The notes: generated by a model from the letters alone, not told the origin. Counted from the stretch's first letter, positions 17,458-24,592 are shown. The stretch: 33,568 nucleotides of DNA from an uncultured Lachnospiraceae bacterium (GCA_902784165.1 CACZTL010000068.1:1-33568), one strand, 5' to 3'. Made by a program: numbers and translations.

Positions 17458-17575
17458 GCACTTACTTAAGAGCTTATTTGTAGTTACATTAAGCAACACC
17501 AAAATATGTCATAAATATTCTTTCTTAACAACATGGAAATATAATCAGCGAAACTCTTAGATAAATATACACATG

Positions 17576-17604
17576 GTTATACTAAAAACAGGACAACTTG
17601 TCAA
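17576..17604 (-). promoter_or_regulatory. Sigma-A promoter of rho
   Basis: -35 TTGACA (17599-17604) and -10 TATAAC (17576-17581), minus strand, 17-nt spacer. It lies directly after the stop of the SPFH gene, so rho can be transcribed on its own. Read-through from the SPFH gene is also possible, as no terminator lies between them. Confidence 0.85.
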
Positions 17605-17620
17605 GTTATATAAAGATGTG

Positions 17621-18922
17621 TCAGGGTCTCGGCTTGCCGCAGTTACTGCAAAAGTTACCTGAGTTCTCCTGCCCGCACTCGCAATTCCATACACCGACAG
17701 GCGCGGGCTTGGGCTTTCCGCAATTACTGCAGAAATTCCCGGAATTTTCCTGACCGCACTCACAGCTCCACGTACCGGCGCCGCCTGAAGGTGCTGCTGC
17801 TCCGGATCCCGTCGCCGCCGCTCCTGTAGTTGCAGCACCTGCCGCAGCCTGATTTGCCTGCATCTGCGCGTTGGTCGCATCTATATCAGTCTGCTTTCCT
17901 GATCCCGTAACTCCTGCCTGCTGGAACAGATTAGAGGCTTGTGCCGCACCCATATTCTGGGCCATATTCATACCGGCAAAGCCCATAAAAGCGCCTGCGC
18001 CGCCCTCATTGTTGGCTGCATCCTGCATAGCCTGGGCCTGTGCGCCGACAAGTGTAGCGGCAGCCATACTCGGATCTCTGTTGATGGCATTTCGCTGCGC
18101 TTCCTTGATAATCAGCTCATCCTCTTCACGAAGAGTCACGGATGACACGCCGAAGGTCTCTATCTCGAGTCCCCTGTGCTCCTTCCACTCTTCCGTAAGA
18201 AGATCATCAAGCTCCTTTGCTATCTCTGTCGTATGCGCCGGAAGCTCGCTGTAACGGATGCCCATCGCCGATATCTTTGCAAATGCGGGCTGCAGCTTTG
18301 TCAGAAGCTCAGTACGCAGCTGTGAATCGATCATATCGCGCGTATACATATCCGACACATTGCCTACCACATTGGTATAAAAAAGAATCGGATCGACTAT
18401 ACGGTAAGAGTACTCACCGAAGCACTTAAGTCCTGCATCCAGGTCGAGATTAATATTTCTGTCCACTACCCTGAAAGGAACAGGATTTGCGGTACCGTAT
18501 TTGTTGCCGATTATCTCTTTGGTATTTACATAATAGATTCTCTGGTCATGCGCAGTATCGCCGCCAAATGTAAATCGTCTGCCGATTGCCTTAAAGGTTT
18601 CCTTTATACCCTTTCCGAGATTTCCGCAAAAGATCGACGGCTCGGTAGAGGCATCATACACAAACTGACCGGGTTCGGCACAGATCTCCGCTACCTTTCC
18701 CTGATCCACGATGATCATGCACTGCCCGTCATTTACAACTATAACAGATCCTGTTGTTATGATGTTTGGCTCACCTCTCGTGTTTGAAGAGCGCCTTGAT
18801 GTGCGCTTTTCGCCCTTGGCAACCAAAACATCCGCACTAAGCGACTCACAATTAAAGAAATCCTTCCATTGATCCGCAAGCACGCCGCCTGCAGCACCTA
18901 CTATTGCTTTAATTAATCCCAT
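17621..18922 (-). CDS. YdjI-like SPFH protein with two C-terminal zinc ribbons
   Basis: The 433 aa form an N-terminal SPFH/band-7-like region of the 'virion core protein' YdjI family. It includes GSVIVVNDGQCMIIVDQGKV, FGEYSYRIVDP and the coiled region around EEDELIIKEAQRNAINRD. An Ala/Gln/Gly-rich linker follows (about 290-380). Two nearly identical short zinc ribbons come last, with C387/C389/C398/C401 and C414/C416/C425/C428 (CECGQENSGNFCSNCGKP twice). YdjI homologues act with PspA-type membrane stress proteins in Bacillus; no PspA gene is visible here. The start has AAAGGA. The stop lies 17 nt before the rho -35 box. Confidence 0.85.
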   Translation of the reverse strand: MGLIKAIVGAAGGVLADQWKDFFNCESLSADVLVAKGEKRTSRRSSNTRGEPNIITTGSVIVVNDGQCMIIVDQGKVAEICAEPGQFVYDASTEPSIFCGNLGKGIKETFKAIGRRFTFGGDTAHDQRIYYVNTKEIIGNKYGTANPVPFRVVDRNINLDLDAGLKCFGEYSYRIVDPILFYTNVVGNVSDMYTRDMIDSQLRTELLTKLQPAFAKISAMGIRYSELPAHTTEIAKELDDLLTEEWKEHRGLEIETFGVSSVTLREEDELIIKEAQRNAINRDPSMAAATLVGAQAQAMQDAANNEGGAGAFMGFAGMNMAQNMGAAQASNLFQQAGVTGSGKQTDIDATNAQMQANQAAAGAATTGAAATGSGAAAPSGGAGTWSCECGQENSGNFCSNCGKPKPAPVGVWNCECGQENSGNFCSNCGKPRP

Positions 18923-18969
18923 AGTTTTATCCTTTCTCCAGGCATGCCGGAATATGCTTTTTCAAGTTT

Positions 18970-19011
18970 GTGTGTCAATGGGGACGGTTCTGCTGACACA
19001 CTTTGACACAC
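18970..19011. repeat. Palindromic repeat, GGTTCT core type, with an extra end
   Basis: GTGTGTCA, core GGGGACGGTTCTGC, TGACACAC (18970-19001), directly followed by a second TTTGACACAC end (19002-19011). It suggests overlap of two copies. It lies between the terminator of the secreted protein gene and the SPFH gene. Confidence 0.85.
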
Positions 19012-19040
19012 ATCTTAATATATTTTATAACATGCAAATA

Positions 19041-19065
19041 AAAAAATAAACCCCGTAGGGTTTAT
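19041..19065 (-). terminator. Intrinsic terminator of the secreted DPBB protein gene
   Basis: On the minus strand the stem ATAAACCC/GGGTTTAT with loop TACG is followed by six or more T residues. It starts 5 nt after the stop codon at 19071. Confidence 0.85.
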
Positions 19066-19070
19066 CTTCA

Positions 19071-20198
19071 TCAAAGAATTTTATACGACACAGTCCTAAG
19101 TCCCCAGCCGTTGCAGCTGTCTGCGCCAAATGCGCGGAACACACCGGGCTGAAGATCAAGAGAGCGGCTTCCGTTACCCATGCCGCCGAGGTCATTTATA
19201 ACTGCGGTAACTGTCTTTCCGCCGTATGAAATAAGAACGGTGTGACCGAGAAGATCTCTTCTGTTCCATGAAAGAGGTATCGCAACACCCATAGAACTCT
19301 CTGATACAGTAGAACCGTTTGCTGTGATCGTTCCGCATCCGGGATCTGTAGCTCCACCGTAAGCAGAAGCAACACCTGTCGACCAGCCGGTTGTATCCAC
19401 GTCATAGCTTACCTGAGACTCCGCCGCTTTCGCTGCCTCGGCAGCTGCCGCTTCCTCTGCGGCTTTTCGTGCAGCCTCTTCTTCGGCCTTCTTCTTTGTC
19501 TCTTCCTCAGCCTTCTTTCTGGCTTCCTCTTCAGCCTTCTTTCTTGCCTCTTCCTCAATCTGGGCAGTCGTTTTTCCCAGATCAAGGCCTGCATTTACAT
19601 CCACCTCGGAATGCTTGATATATGACTTTTCTTTATTCTCATTCTCTACGATGACATGTTCATCATCGCTTCCTACTACACTAAGTGTCTGACCTGCCGC
19701 ATAGGTGCCGGATACCTCACCTGCGCTGCCGTCAGTAAAGCTCTTTGTATCATCATTCTTTACAGTAGCCTTTACATTTCCGTTTATAAGGGCAACAGCT
19801 TCAGCCTCGTCACCAAAGCAAAGATCCCGGCTCTTTACATAACCTTTAAGCTCCCCTGACTCGATCTGCGCCCAGCCGTTTTCGTTCGAAATAACCTTTG
19901 CTATGTTCTTAGCTGCAAGCTTTCCTGCAACTGCCGCCTCTTCGGAAGCTGCTTCCTTAACCTCAAGCTCCCCTATAGAAACTGCCTTATCTGCAAATGA
20001 ATCCTTCTGACCCTCTGTCTTTTCTTCAGCCGCAGGTGTTTCAGAATAATTCGTATCTATCTCTACTACGGAGTCTGCAACCTGAAGCTGTGATCCTACC
20101 GAGCCGAGTCCGTCCGCAATTACCGGAGTCGCTCCCATAAATATCCCCGCACTGACTATCGCTGATACGATCGCAAGCTTCTTACCTTTAAACTTCAT
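19071..20198 (-). CDS. Secreted cell-wall protein with SH3-like region, coiled coil and DPBB (3D/RlpA-like) domain
   Basis: Exported 375-aa protein. Residues 1-29 form a signal peptide (basic MKFKGKK, hydrophobic core, ATPVIADG). SH3-like segments follow at about 92-125 (NENGWAQIESGELKGYVKS) and 140-198. A highly charged coiled coil of EEARKKA-type repeats spans 213-260. The C-terminal double-psi beta-barrel (about 273-373) shows DPGCGTITANG, VTAVINDLGG and SLDLQPGVFRAFG. Such domains occur in lytic transglycosylases and resuscitation or 3D proteins that remodel peptidoglycan. Activity is inferred from the fold. The DPBB aspartates D336 and D348 are present. A consensus promoter lies at 20278-20306 and a terminator at 19041-19065, so this is a single-gene unit. 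Confidence 0.85.
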   Translation of the reverse strand: MKFKGKKLAIVSAIVSAGIFMGATPVIADGLGSVGSQLQVADSVVEIDTNYSETPAAEEKTEGQKDSFADKAVSIGELEVKEAASEEAAVAGKLAAKNIAKVISNENGWAQIESGELKGYVKSRDLCFGDEAEAVALINGNVKATVKNDDTKSFTDGSAGEVSGTYAAGQTLSVVGSDDEHVIVENENKEKSYIKHSEVDVNAGLDLGKTTAQIEEEARKKAEEEARKKAEEETKKKAEEEAARKAAEEAAAAEAAKAAESQVSYDVDTTGWSTGVASAYGGATDPGCGTITANGSTVSESSMGVAIPLSWNRRDLLGHTVLISYGGKTVTAVINDLGGMGNGSRSLDLQPGVFRAFGADSCNGWGLRTVSYKIL

Positions 20199-20277
20199 AA
20201 TAAAAACAATCCTTTCGCATTAAGCATAAAACCGTAAAGTTAGTTGTTACAAAAATATTACATTAAATTACGAAAGG

Positions 20278-20306
20278 ATTATAAATGAATTAAAGTGTTG
20301 TGTCAA
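20278..20306 (-). promoter_or_regulatory. Consensus sigma-A promoter of the secreted DPBB protein gene
   Basis: Perfect -35 TTGACA (20301-20306) and perfect -10 TATAAT (20278-20283), minus strand, 17-nt spacer. This is the strongest promoter in the window. The expected transcript starts near 20271, about 70 nt before the start codon. Confidence 0.9.
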
Positions 20307-20434
20307 TTATTTTTAGGATATATAACAGCGAGAGCTGAACTTCATGTCCCACCAAAGCCGCCTGACATCAAGGCTGAGGGGTGATTTTAAACATTTTGTG
20401 AAGCATTGTTATTAAATTATCTTTATTTATACAT
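20307..20434. other. Non-coding stretch with a possible structured element
   Basis: The 317-base gap between the secreted protein gene and sdhB holds the promoter (20278-20306), this segment and a long repeat (20435-20510). Within it, 20328-20396 is unusually GC-rich and can fold: CAGC/GCTG around GAGA, and an imperfect stem joining CCCCTCAGCC with GGCTTTGGTGGG on the minus strand. No known riboswitch was recognised. It lies upstream of the mapped promoter, so it would not be in that mRNA. Confidence 0.3.
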
Positions 20435-20510
20435 AAAGTGTGTCAAGATGGGGACAGTCCCTTTGTGTCAGTCCTGACACAAAGGGACTGTCCCCATCTT
20501 GACACACTTT
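20435..20510. repeat. Longest palindromic repeat, perfect 36-bp arms
   Basis: Arms 20435-20470 and 20475-20510 are exact complements around GTCC, extended at both ends by AAA/TTT. It begins 5 nt after the stop codon of sdhB. Confidence 0.95.
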
Positions 20511-20515
20511 ATCCC

Positions 20516-21202
20516 TCACACGCGCCGCCCCCACACAAGTGCTGCATTCGACCGTGAAATCAGATCCTCCACCGGTATCCCCGCCGGGCATATGTCGTGA
20601 CACGCAAGAGAAATGCCGCACCCCTCATAGTAGTGTTTAGCATATGCCTTTCTCATTTCCTTTAGCTGTGCCTTTCCGTCTGCAGCAGCAGCAATACGAT
20701 ATCCGTTCACGGCTGCCACGGCACCTGTGTAATTCTGCCCGGAATTGAAATTGGGACATACCTCAAGGCAGCAGCCGCAGTTTAAGCAGCTCGCCGACTC
20801 AAAGCGCGACTCAAGATTTTTCTCATCCTGATGAACCGGTCCGGCATGATATACATTTACCCTTTTAAGCGCTTCAAATACAGCGCTCCTGTCCGTGATA
20901 AGATCCTTAACATGCGGGAACTTGCTTAACGGTTCAAGTATTATCTTGCCCTCCTCATACTCATAAAGAAAGGAAGAGCAGGCCAGACGCGGAACGCCGT
21001 TTATCCTCATAGCGCAGGCTCCGCATTTATTTATCATGCAGCCGCACTCCCAGGCTATCTGTTCATCCCCGCGGGATAAGGCCTCTTCATTATAGTAACG
21101 CAAAAGCTTTGCCACGGAATCATCGGGTTCGCCTTCGTACTCGAAGGTGAGATAATGCGACGGAGATATTTGTTTTTTTAATACGTTTACTTTCACCTTC
21201 AT
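20516..21202 (-). CDS. sdhB: Fumarate reductase/succinate dehydrogenase iron-sulfur subunit
   Basis: Carries electrons between the membrane subunit and the flavoprotein. The 228 aa hold a plant-type 2Fe-2S domain with C55, C60, C63 and C75 (CMINKCGACAM ... LAC). A bacterial ferredoxin-type domain follows, with C139, C142, C145 and C149 (CLNCGCCLEVCP) and C195, C201 and C205 (CGISLACHDICP). Length and order match SdhB/FrdB. It is the last gene of the five-gene operon, 42 nt after the flavoprotein gene, with a repeat in between. An AGGAAG site precedes the ATG. Direction (fumarate reduction or succinate oxidation) cannot be read from this subunit. Confidence 0.93.
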   Translation of the reverse strand: MKVKVNVLKKQISPSHYLTFEYEGEPDDSVAKLLRYYNEEALSRGDEQIAWECGCMINKCGACAMRINGVPRLACSSFLYEYEEGKIILEPLSKFPHVKDLITDRSAVFEALKRVNVYHAGPVHQDEKNLESRFESASCLNCGCCLEVCPNFNSGQNYTGAVAAVNGYRIAAAADGKAQLKEMRKAYAKHYYEGCGISLACHDICPAGIPVEDLISRSNAALVWGRRV

Positions 21203-21239
21203 AATTACTTCCTCAATATACCGGATGGCGGAACTCAGG

Positions 21240-21270
21240 GTGTGTCAAAAGGGATGGTCTACTGACACAC
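21240..21270. repeat. Palindromic repeat overlapping the end of the flavoprotein gene
   Basis: GTGTGTCA and TGACACAC ends with a mutated GGTTCT-type core. The stop codon of the flavoprotein (21245-21247) and its last codons lie inside this repeat. Confidence 0.88.
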
Positions 21271-22843
21271 CTTGCACTACTTTGGCAATGCTCCTGCGTC
21301 TGTATTCGTCCCTCTCCTCCGGGAAATCCTCTCTGAAGTGCGCCCCACGGCTCTCTTCCCTGAAAAGCGCGCACTGTAGGAAGGCTCGTGCAAAATCAGC
21401 CTCTTTAGACGACAAGCTTTCAAGTTCCTGCAAAGCTGCACGCATAGCCTCACCGTTTCTTACAACCCCAAGCACATCCGAGAGTATACGCCTGACCGCC
21501 GTAATCTCACCGGCGGGGCTGACGGGCGGTTCCTCATAATAAGCATAAGGCGTACATTTTACATTTGCATAACGCAAGGCCGACAACGCCGCTTTTTTCC
21601 CCCCGTATACCGCGCCTAAAAGGGAATTCCCGCCCAGACGGTTAGCCCCGTGATAAAGCGCGCAGCACTCACCAGCCGCAAAAAGCCCCTTTATTTCTGT
21701 TTCATGATCGGCACCCGTATATATCCCGCCCATAAAATAATGAATTCCCGGCGCGACCTCAACCGGCTCCTTTTTTATATCCTTTTTAAGATACTTTGCG
21801 CAATCCCTTGCAAGCCCGGCAAGCTTTTTATCTATTATCTCTTCGGGCAAATCTGACATATCAAGATACACGGGATATTTTTTGCGCATAAAAAATATCT
21901 CTCGTGAGGTTACGTCTCTGGGCATGAGATTCCCAAGCTCCGGATATTTTTCTTCCATAAAGTATATACGGTCTTTGCCGGTATCCGCAAAAAGGCGTCC
22001 GCCCTCACCGCGCGCAGCCTCACTGATGAGCATGCGCTTGCCTCCGCTGCTTACGGTCGTGGGATGGTACTGTATAAATTCAAGATCTGCAAACGTCACG
22101 CCCAGCCTGAAAAGCTCAGCTGCCGCCTCTCCCGTATCGGTAAGTGAACCCGTTGTATTTTCAAACAGCCCGTGAAGGCCTCCTACAGCCATAATCACGG
22201 CACTTCCGATAAGCTTTATAGTCTCTCCGGTATAGCGATTTCTTACCAGTGCACCTGTGCAGCGTCGTTTATCTCTGTCAGATATTTCATCGGCATTATC
22301 AGCTGCGCTCGAAACGAGTTGTTTATCGCCGTCCGAAAAAAGCAGAGTCACAAAATCGTGACTGCTCAGCCTCTCAACCTTGCCTTCGACCTCAAGCCTT
22401 CTTACCTCATCGATAAGCGCCGTCATGATCTGCTTCCCGCTGTCACTTTTGGCAAATGCGGTTCGCTTGTATTTCTGACCGCCGAAATTTCTCAGATCTA
22501 TATTCCCGTTTTCATCTCTGTTAAAGCACACGCCGTGGCTTTCAAGCTCTTTTACTACATCCGGAGCTGCGGCAGTCATTTCTCTTACAGCCTTCTCATC
22601 TGCAATAAAACGCCCTGCTTTAAAAGTTTCCTCAAAGTGCTTTTCGGAACTGTCACCCTCTCCCTTTGTGTTGAGCGCTGCATTTATCCCACCCTCTGCC
22701 ATTACCGACTGGGCGCGCTCTGAAGGATGTGAGGATATAAGGACAGAATCAACTCCTTCTTTTGCAAGGGTGATCGCAGCCGAAAGACCGGCAAGACCGG
22801 CGCCGATTATTATTATTTTGTTGTCTGCGGAAATAATGTCCAT
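21245..22843 (-). CDS. frdA: Fumarate reductase/succinate dehydrogenase flavoprotein subunit
   Basis: Catalytic FAD subunit, 532 aa, cytoplasmic (no signal peptide). The Rossmann motif IIIGAGLAGLSAA is at 11-23. The substrate-site residues of the family are all present: H260 (IQYHPTT), R278 (SEAARGEGG), H368 (IHYFMGG) and R402 (HGANRLGGNS). The histidine that binds FAD covalently in SdhA/FrdA is replaced by Gln45 (ERAQSVMAEGG), so FAD is probably non-covalent and fumarate reduction more likely than succinate oxidation. The protein is short at the C-terminus: after ESRGAHFREDFPEE it ends in VQGVSVDHPF, encoded by a palindromic repeat. Adjacent sdhB argues against L-aspartate oxidase. AAAGGA precedes the ATG. 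Confidence 0.9.
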   Translation of the reverse strand: MDIISADNKIIIIGAGLAGLSAAITLAKEGVDSVLISSHPSERAQSVMAEGGINAALNTKGEGDSSEKHFEETFKAGRFIADEKAVREMTAAAPDVVKELESHGVCFNRDENGNIDLRNFGGQKYKRTAFAKSDSGKQIMTALIDEVRRLEVEGKVERLSSHDFVTLLFSDGDKQLVSSAADNADEISDRDKRRCTGALVRNRYTGETIKLIGSAVIMAVGGLHGLFENTTGSLTDTGEAAAELFRLGVTFADLEFIQYHPTTVSSGGKRMLISEAARGEGGRLFADTGKDRIYFMEEKYPELGNLMPRDVTSREIFFMRKKYPVYLDMSDLPEEIIDKKLAGLARDCAKYLKKDIKKEPVEVAPGIHYFMGGIYTGADHETEIKGLFAAGECCALYHGANRLGGNSLLGAVYGGKKAALSALRYANVKCTPYAYYEEPPVSPAGEITAVRRILSDVLGVVRNGEAMRAALQELESLSSKEADFARAFLQCALFREESRGAHFREDFPEERDEYRRRSIAKVVQGVSVDHPF

Positions 22844-22862
22844 ATCAATTATCCTTTTTCGG

Positions 22863-22894
22863 GTGTGTCAAAGGGAACGGTTCTACTGACACAC
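22863..22894. repeat. Palindromic repeat, GGTTCT core type, abutting the cytochrome gene stop
   Basis: GTGTGTCA, core GGGAACGGTTCTAC, TGACACAC. It touches the stop codon at 22895-22897 with no spacer and lies inside the operon, upstream of the flavoprotein start. Confidence 0.9.
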
Positions 22895-23434
22895 CTATAC
22901 GACCTGCCAGCTTGTATAATAGAAGATAACCGCTCCTGCAAAAAGCAGGAGCAACACAGAAAGAATCAGGAATATATCCACCCGGCGTTCTTTCCCTTTT
23001 ATGACTCCCTTTGCTACAAGCAGGGGTCTTACATTTACAAAGATATGCACAAAAAGGGCGGCAATAAGGAGTAAATGCGCGATAAGCTTTAAGATTGTAA
23101 ATTCGTGAAGCATGTAATTACCGTTATTCATATATCCGAAGGCGCCTATATGAAAAAACAATAGCACCAAAATGGCGAGACCGCTTGCACGGCGGGTCCA
23201 AAACAGAGAATTTTGCTTAAGATATTTTTCTCCGTTATTTTTGGAAGCTCTAAAGGTCTGTATCGTCAAAATAACGCCGAACACCACATGCGCGCCAAGC
23301 GCCCCCATGCCTATCCAAGCAAGGAGCTTGCCCGCAATGGGGATGACGCCCAGAAGCCTCAGACTGCCGAGTATCCCGTGCAGTAAAAATATCACAAGAA
23401 TAATTACGGAAAGTATTGTATTTATCCTTCTCAT
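22895..23434 (-). CDS. Membrane cytochrome b-like subunit of the fumarate reductase-like complex
   Basis: The 179 aa form about five transmembrane helices: near 6-28, 38-60, 84-102, 112-138 and 153-173. Histidines within or next to helices (H19, H49, H95, H120, H130) could bind heme b. By position between the flavin-protein genes and frdA-sdhB it should be the membrane anchor that passes electrons to the Fe-S subunit. Sequence similarity to SdhC/FrdC is only structural by eye, so the family name is inferred. The start overlaps the previous gene by four bases (ATGA). A repeat abuts the stop codon. Confidence 0.75.
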   Translation of the reverse strand: MRRINTILSVIILVIFLLHGILGSLRLLGVIPIAGKLLAWIGMGALGAHVVFGVILTIQTFRASKNNGEKYLKQNSLFWTRRASGLAILVLLFFHIGAFGYMNNGNYMLHEFTILKLIAHLLLIAALFVHIFVNVRPLLVAKGVIKGKERRVDIFLILSVLLLLFAGAVIFYYTSWQVV

Positions 23435-23949
23435 CGCCCCTCCATCTCCTCTGCTTTAAGCATGATATAATCCGAATTTTTTACGGCCTCGGCATCCGTA
23501 AAGCCCCTGCTTGCGATAAATGCGTCATACTTTCCTGCCGGTATTCTTGAACGCAGCATAACCTTTTCATATTCCTGCAATCTAACATCCGCGCCCGAGT
23601 CTCTTAAAACCTCACATAGTTTTTTTGCGTACTGCTCAAGAGCAGGGTCGCTTTTTGACACTGCAAGAGAAAAAGAAGGCACCAAAGAAAGATCCTCTCC
23701 GGCGCCGTTTGCCTCTACAGCCGCTTTTATCTTTTTTACATGATCAGCCTCTGCAAATGCAGCGCTTCCCCTATTCATTACAAATATATACTCTCCTTCT
23801 AAAACCGGAGTCTGCGCAGCATCCACCCTGATCGTAGCTCCGGTTATAGCGTCCGCTGCAGGGTTCGGCACGTTAAAAAAGGCAGCTATCCCAACTATAG
23901 CTGCCGCTGTTGCCGCCGGTATTATTATGTAGCGTATTTTTTTTGCCAT
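23431..23949 (-). CDS. Membrane-anchored extracytoplasmic protein with a flavinylation-like motif
   Basis: No standard family was recognised for this 172-aa protein. Residues 4-25 form a signal or membrane anchor (KKIRYIIIPAATAAAIVG). Right after it lies DAITGATI (33-40), which matches the DA.[ST]GAT motif of FMN-binding domains where Thr receives FMN; the rest of such a domain is not visible. Residues 100-150 (DPALEQYAKKLCEVLRDSGADVRLQEYE ... GKYDAFIAS) resemble the end of a peptide-type solute-binding protein (SBP_bac_5). The frame extends upstream to a TTG in the repeat, but ATG at 23949 with AAGGA is preferred. It lies between the FMN lipoprotein and the cytochrome, overlapping the latter by 4 nt. 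Confidence 0.7.
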   Translation of the reverse strand: MAKKIRYIIIPAATAAAIVGIAAFFNVPNPAADAITGATIRVDAAQTPVLEGEYIFVMNRGSAAFAEADHVKKIKAAVEANGAGEDLSLVPSFSLAVSKSDPALEQYAKKLCEVLRDSGADVRLQEYEKVMLRSRIPAGKYDAFIASRGFTDAEAVKNSDYIMLKAEEMEGR

Positions 23950-23973
23950 ATTTAAGGATTCCTTGTTTAGCAA

Positions 23974-24007
23974 GTGTGTCAACGGGGACAGTCCCCGGTT
24001 GACACAC
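23974..24007. repeat. Short palindromic repeat after the FMN lipoprotein gene
   Basis: GTGTGTCAAC, core GGGGACAGTCCCC, GTTGACACAC. It ends one base from the stop codon at 24009-24011 and lies between the first two genes of the operon. Confidence 0.93.
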
Positions 24008-24008
24008 T

Positions 24009-24473
24009 TTACTCTGCTGCCTTCTGCAGTGCGATGCTTACAGCCTCTTTAAACTGGTTATAAGATATAGTTGCTCCGGATATAGCATCTATCTGATCAA
24101 GACTCTTCGTCTCCATATACTGAGCAGCATAAGTCTCGCAAGCTTTGACCGCCGCCTGCGCTTTATCATAAAAATCCTGATTGGATATCTGCCCGTTTAT
24201 CATACCGTAGCTGCTTGTATGCTTGGACTGACCGTTCTTTTCAAAGGTTTCAAACTCAACATTCTCGATCTGAGAGTTATCCCCTACAGTAAGCTTTACA
24301 ACCGCATATCCGCCGCCGTCATCGTCATCGCTTTCAGAACTCTGCCCCGTATAAGTTCCGGGCTTTAAAACAGCGTCATTACTCACACCGGTTCCTCCTG
24401 AACCCGCGCACCCCGCAAGCACCGCAGAACCTGTTATTCCTGCAAGTATAAGACCTATAATTCTTTTTTTCAT
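24009..24473 (-). CDS. FMN-binding domain lipoprotein
   Basis: Exported lipoprotein of 154 aa. The signal peptide MKKRIIGLILAGITGSAV ends in the lipobox LAGC (lipidated C22). The FMN-binding domain spans about 38-150: KPGTYTGQS at its start, VVKLTVGDNSQIENV, and the flavinylation motif DAISGATIS with T135 as the probable FMN attachment site. Such domains are loaded by ApbE, which is not encoded in this window. The start ATG at 24473 uses GGAGG 5 nt upstream; an earlier ATG at 24485 overlaps that ribosome site and was rejected. It is the first gene of the operon, with a promoter at 24546-24575. Confidence 0.9.
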   Translation of the reverse strand: MKKRIIGLILAGITGSAVLAGCAGSGGTGVSNDAVLKPGTYTGQSSESDDDDGGGYAVVKLTVGDNSQIENVEFETFEKNGQSKHTSSYGMINGQISNQDFYDKAQAAVKACETYAAQYMETKSLDQIDAISGATISYNQFKEAVSIALQKAAE

Positions 24474-24545
24474 GTCTGCCTCCATGTATTGTCCGCATTA
24501 TTTTCGATGCACTTGTCAAATATGGTTACCTTTAACTTACCGCTT

Positions 24546-24575
24546 AGTATATCACAGTTAGTGCCTTAATCGCAA
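24546..24575 (-). promoter_or_regulatory. Promoter of the flavin/fumarate reductase-like operon
   Basis: -35 TTGCGA (24570-24575) and -10 TATACT (24546-24551), minus strand, 18-nt spacer, about 70 nt before the lipoprotein start. Of the 327-base gap up to 24800, the rest holds the outer flank, a full-length repeat and the upstream region of the DUF4190-like gene. Confidence 0.65.
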
Positions 24576-24592
24576 GAAGTTGGTTCATCTTT

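Noticed and set aside
20210-20280. A 10-bp inverted repeat (AATCCTTTCG / CGAAAGGATT) that could hide the ribosome site of the secreted DPBB protein gene.
   Set aside because: The upstream half overlaps the perfect -10 box, so most of it would not be in the mRNA. Chance or DNA-level function is more likely.
21245-22843. L-aspartate oxidase (NadB) instead of FrdA.
   Set aside because: The non-covalent FAD motif and short tail are NadB-like, but an sdhB-type Fe-S gene and a membrane cytochrome gene are in the same operon.
23950-23982. TTG start inside the repeat for the 172-aa protein.
   Set aside because: The ATG at 23949 has AAGGA and starts directly at the membrane anchor. The extra residues are encoded by repeat sequence.
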